Position numbers and translations under genes: made by a program. This document shows, one piece after another, positions 7,684-9,348 of a DNA stretch of 9,348 nt (the first letter of the stretch is position 1; every line of letters begins with the position of its first letter). This DNA comes from Bdellovibrio sp. ZAP7 (GTDB lineage: Bacteria; Bacteroidota; Bacteroidia; Flavobacteriales; Flavobacteriaceae), in contig CALPKO020000033.1 in assembly GCA_943324165.2 (NCBI GenBank), forward strand, positions 1-9,348, given 5' to 3'. Under the pieces are notes generated by a model. The model made no database searches. It worked only from the letters and a program-made list of their open reading frames with translations, and was not told the origin of the DNA.

Positions 7684-8385
7684 TTATGTCACTTGTAGCG
7701 TGTCTGCCAGACTACCTGAACGCACTACTGGAGTTGTTGTGCCATAGCCCTTGCGCACTTCTAGCGTATAACTTCCGGGTGTTAAGGTGCTAGGAATACT
7801 AAAGACCAATTTTCCTTCGGTTCTACTTGCCACAATGTTTACTTTAGTAGCCGTATTGTTGGCTGCAATAAAATAAATGCCTTCAAGTGCATTGCTAGGG
7901 TTGAATTTTAATTCTTCACCAATTATTTGACCGATGCCACCACGGGTAAGTATGCTGTTCGTGGTTTGTGAGTTAATATCGCTAAATTCAATCAAAACAG
8001 GTGCTGCAAGAGGTTGCGTAATTTTTTCTGCTACAGCAAAACTCATTTTTTCGTTTAATAACACTCCCGCCGAAAGATTGGCTTTTTTGAAGTGTCGAGA
8101 GGGATCAAAACTATCAGTAGCATTTGAAAAAACGCCACCAATACCGGGTTTAATGTTTACCAAAGGTAGATTAACGTTGTTGCCTTCGGCAACCTCATCG
8201 GTTACTACCTCAAAAAATACTTTCAGTACCGCACGAACATCGGCTTCGGTGATGGTACTTCCACGACGAAGCATTTCTTTTGTAATGCTTTCTACATCGT
8301 GAACCTGATTGCTAACTACTCGTGCCGACTGGTCGTTGGGGTCGGGAGTAATAGGGTTGGGCTGTAAATAATACTTAATTGCCAT
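7684..8385 (-). CDS. HU-HIG / DUF4469 protein: HU-like DNA-binding domain fused to an Ig-like domain
   Basis: The product has 233 residues starting MAIKYYLQPNP. Residues 1 to about 125 resemble the HU-like domain of the HU-HIG family, with an N-terminal strand, a helical part holding ITEADVRAVLKVFFEVV (about 45-61), and a GNNVNLPLVNIKPGIGGVF strand pair (about 68-86). Residues of about 127-233 resemble the Ig/IPT-like fold annotated as DUF4469, with LTPGSYTLEVRKGYGTTT near the end. There is no signal peptide or membrane segment, so it is probably cytoplasmic. The HU fold suggests DNA binding, but proteins of this group are common in Bacteroidetes, often in several copies, and their role is not established to my knowledge. 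The gene stands alone, with its own terminator, more than 500 bp from its upstream neighbour. To the eye it is somewhat richer in G+C than its flanks (not computed). Confidence 0.85.
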   Translation of the reverse strand: MAIKYYLQPNPITPDPNDQSARVVSNQVHDVESITKEMLRRGSTITEADVRAVLKVFFEVVTDEVAEGNNVNLPLVNIKPGIGGVFSNATDSFDPSRHFKKANLSAGVLLNEKMSFAVAEKITQPLAAPVLIEFSDINSQTTNSILTRGGIGQIIGEELKFNPSNALEGIYFIAANNTATKVNIVASRTEGKLVFSIPSTLTPGSYTLEVRKGYGTTTPVVRSGSLADTLQVT

Positions 8386-8402
8386 ACTATTTATTCTTTA
8401 AA

Positions 8403-8426
8403 AAGTTATTAATTATTTTATAACTT
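8403..8426 (-). promoter_or_regulatory. Short inverted repeat in the HU-HIG leader
   Basis: Arms aagttat (8403-8409) and ataactt (8420-8426) are perfect complements around a 10-nt loop, 18 bp before the HU-HIG start codon. It could be a leader hairpin or an operator half-site pair, but seven AT-rich base pairs in such DNA may be chance. Confidence 0.25.
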
Positions 8427-8456
8427 CAATCCGATATAAATAGTATATTGTTAACT

Positions 8457-8490
8457 AAAAATTAACGAATTATTCAATATAATTAACAAA
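8457..8490 (-). promoter_or_regulatory. Candidate Bacteroidetes-type promoter for the HU-HIG gene
   Basis: On the minus strand TTTG (complement of 8487-8490) is followed after 22 nt by TAATTTTT (complement of 8457-8464), one base off the Bacteroidetes -7 consensus TAnnTTTG. Transcription would start near 8450, giving a leader of about 65 nt. The region is very AT-rich, so this is a weak call. Confidence 0.22.
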
Positions 8491-8531
8491 ATGATAAGAA
8501 AAGCTTGTATTAGCAATTGCTAAAACAATAG

Positions 8532-8789
8532 GGTTTCCGCTTTAATTTGAAAGGTTTTAATATGGATGATGTAGCTATCGGAAAATAACTTTTAGAGAAT
8601 AATGTCTTTGATAAACCAACCTTATTCATTAGAGGAGGAAATTCGAGTTACATCAAACACAAAGATTTTGATGAAATTAAAGAGCATTTCCCAAACGCAG
8701 AAATAGCAACAGTTCCTAATGCTGGGTATTGGCTTCATGTTGCAAACCCGAAGCTGTTTTTTGAATTGGTGATGCAGTTTTTAAAGTAA
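8532..8789 (+). pseudogene. Decayed C-terminal fragment of an alpha/beta hydrolase
   Basis: This frame reads through 86 codons with one internal stop. It contains GFRFNLKGFN, then DDVAIGK, a TAA stop at 8586-8588, then LLENNVFDKPTLFIRGGNSS, HFPNAEIATVPNAGYWLHVA and a natural end LVMQFLK with TAA at 8787-8789. This matches the last third of YbfF-like alpha/beta fold hydrolases, where PTLFIRGG is the strand near the acid residue and NAGHWLH carries the catalytic histidine. Here that His codon is TAT (Tyr, 8727-8729), a single C-to-T change, and the internal stop is one base from GAA. The nucleophile-Ser half of the gene is absent; upstream DNA gives no clear continuation. It is the only gene-like sequence on the plus strand. 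I am confident it is a relic, less so of the exact subfamily. Confidence 0.82.
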
Positions 8790-8825
8790 AAAACAGCCAG
8801 ATCCAGGAGGCAGCTGCAGGTTTAA

Positions 8826-8957
8826 TTAAGTATTTACTTTTTCTAATAAGCCGAATACTGCACTTTGCTGGGTCTTGTGATTATTTGAATAGTGTTGTAG
8901 TAAAAACGAAAATGCAATATCTATTTCCAATAAACGACTGAGACATTTTTGGTCAAA
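8826..8957 (-). other. Unrecognised protein-like open frame without a start codon
   Basis: On the minus strand a frame open for 47 codons ends at TAA 8826-8828. From 8957 it reads FDQKCLSRLLEIDIAFSF and continues LLQHYSNNHKTQQ to end SAVFGLLEKVNT. The residue mix (amphipathic Leu spacing, ordinary codon use) looks like a real helical C-terminus. There is no ATG in frame, and the frame's upstream end overlaps the stop of the SPOR gene. It may be the relic end of a gene otherwise lost, as the hydrolase fragment 36 bp away in the opposite direction is. I do not recognise the family, and chance cannot be excluded at this length. Confidence 0.3.
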
Positions 8958-8962
8958 ATAAA

Positions 8963-9348
8963 TTATCCTTTAGGCTTTATTATCAAAGCGTTTTTATACG
9001 TTTTTCTGATGAGAATTAAATTCCTTTCTGCTTCAATTCTTGTTTTAAAATTACCAGCCAAAACTTTGTAGGATGGTGTATTAAAAACAATTGTAGCATC
9101 GAAATTTTTAAAATCTTTTTTAAAAGATGTTAAAGTTTTTTTTGCAGTTTCATTATCTCCATTGAAAATTTGAATATTATACCTTTGGTCGTTTACAATA
9201 GAGGAATTTATTTTTCTTTTTTCGTTTAAAAGTTTTTCAAAGCGCAAATCTTGATTTAAGACTATTTTGCTGTCTTGGGCAATTATTTTTTGGCCTGAAA
9301 AAACAATTATTGTTAAAGATAAAAAGGTGCCTTTTGAAATTCTAAAAT
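8963..9348 (-). CDS. Small secreted SPOR-domain protein, 5' end outside the window
   Basis: The open frame runs from TAA 8963-8965 to the right edge, 127 visible codons, with no Met among them. A TTG at 9245-9247 could be taken as a start, but the frame continues upstream as FRISKGTFLSLTIIVFSGQK, then IIAQDSK, a signal peptide core with an AQ cleavage site, so the real start should be a few codons beyond the edge. The mature part has a SPOR-like fold: NDQRYNIQIFNGD, ETAKKTLTSFKKDF, then SYKVLAGNFKTRIEAERNL and a basic end ALIIKPKG. SPOR domains bind denuded peptidoglycan glycans; secreted single-domain versions of this size are common in Flavobacteriaceae, with a cell-envelope role inferred. 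No partner gene is visible. Confidence 0.85.
   Translation of the reverse strand, partial: FRISKGTFLSLTIIVFSGQKIIAQDSKIVLNQDLRFEKLLNEKRKINSSIVNDQRYNIQIFNGDNETAKKTLTSFKKDFKNFDATIVFNTPSYKVLAGNFKTRIEAERNLILIRKTYKNALIIKPKG

Noticed and set aside
7934..8302. 122-codon plus-strand open frame opposite the HU-HIG gene
   Set aside because: It lies entirely within a well-supported gene on the other strand and its translation has no recognisable features.

Overview
The window looks like chromosome from a member of the Bacteroidetes, most likely a Flavobacteriaceae species (Flavobacterium-like). The grounds are AT-rich DNA, secreted proteins ending in the type A sorting domain of the type IX secretion system (T9SS; IYPNP motif and a short beta-strand C-terminus), an HU-HIG/DUF4469 protein, and the small secreted SPOR protein typical of flavobacteria. 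All intact genes lie on the minus strand.

Layout in the direction of transcription (right to left). At the right edge is the 5'-truncated gene of a small secreted SPOR-domain protein (8963 to beyond 9348). Next comes about 580 bp without an intact gene (8386-8962). It holds an unrecognised, startless minus-strand frame (8826-8957) and, on the plus strand, the decayed C-terminal end of an alpha/beta hydrolase (8532-8789) with an in-frame stop and a lost catalytic histidine. Then comes a single-gene unit: an HU-HIG/DUF4469 protein (7684-8385) with its own intrinsic terminator (7622-7659). The next 660 bp or so (7021-7683) are noncoding. They contain a second, bidirectional hairpin, a 26-bp direct repeat spaced 110 bp apart, and a nested set of inverted repeats with pseudoknot potential (7452-7603).

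The left three quarters is an operon of T9SS cargo proteins. It begins with a 1973-residue secreted M43 (pappalysin/cytophagalysin-type) metalloprotease with a very long beta-sandwich/Ig-like tail (1099-7020). After only 4 bp comes a leucine-rich-repeat protein with an EF-hand-like loop and a T9SS tail (81-1094). After 20 bp more comes the start of a second protein with almost the same signal peptide (1-60, running off the left edge). The expected route is Sec export, then T9SS transport across the outer membrane with surface anchoring or release. A role in proteolysis and adhesion or protein binding at the cell surface is inferred, not shown.

I see no CRISPR array, tRNA, rRNA, complete insertion sequence or recognisable defence system. 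The least ordinary parts are the structured element at 7452-7603, the large unassigned middle of the protease, and the tandem LRR genes with near-identical 5' ends.
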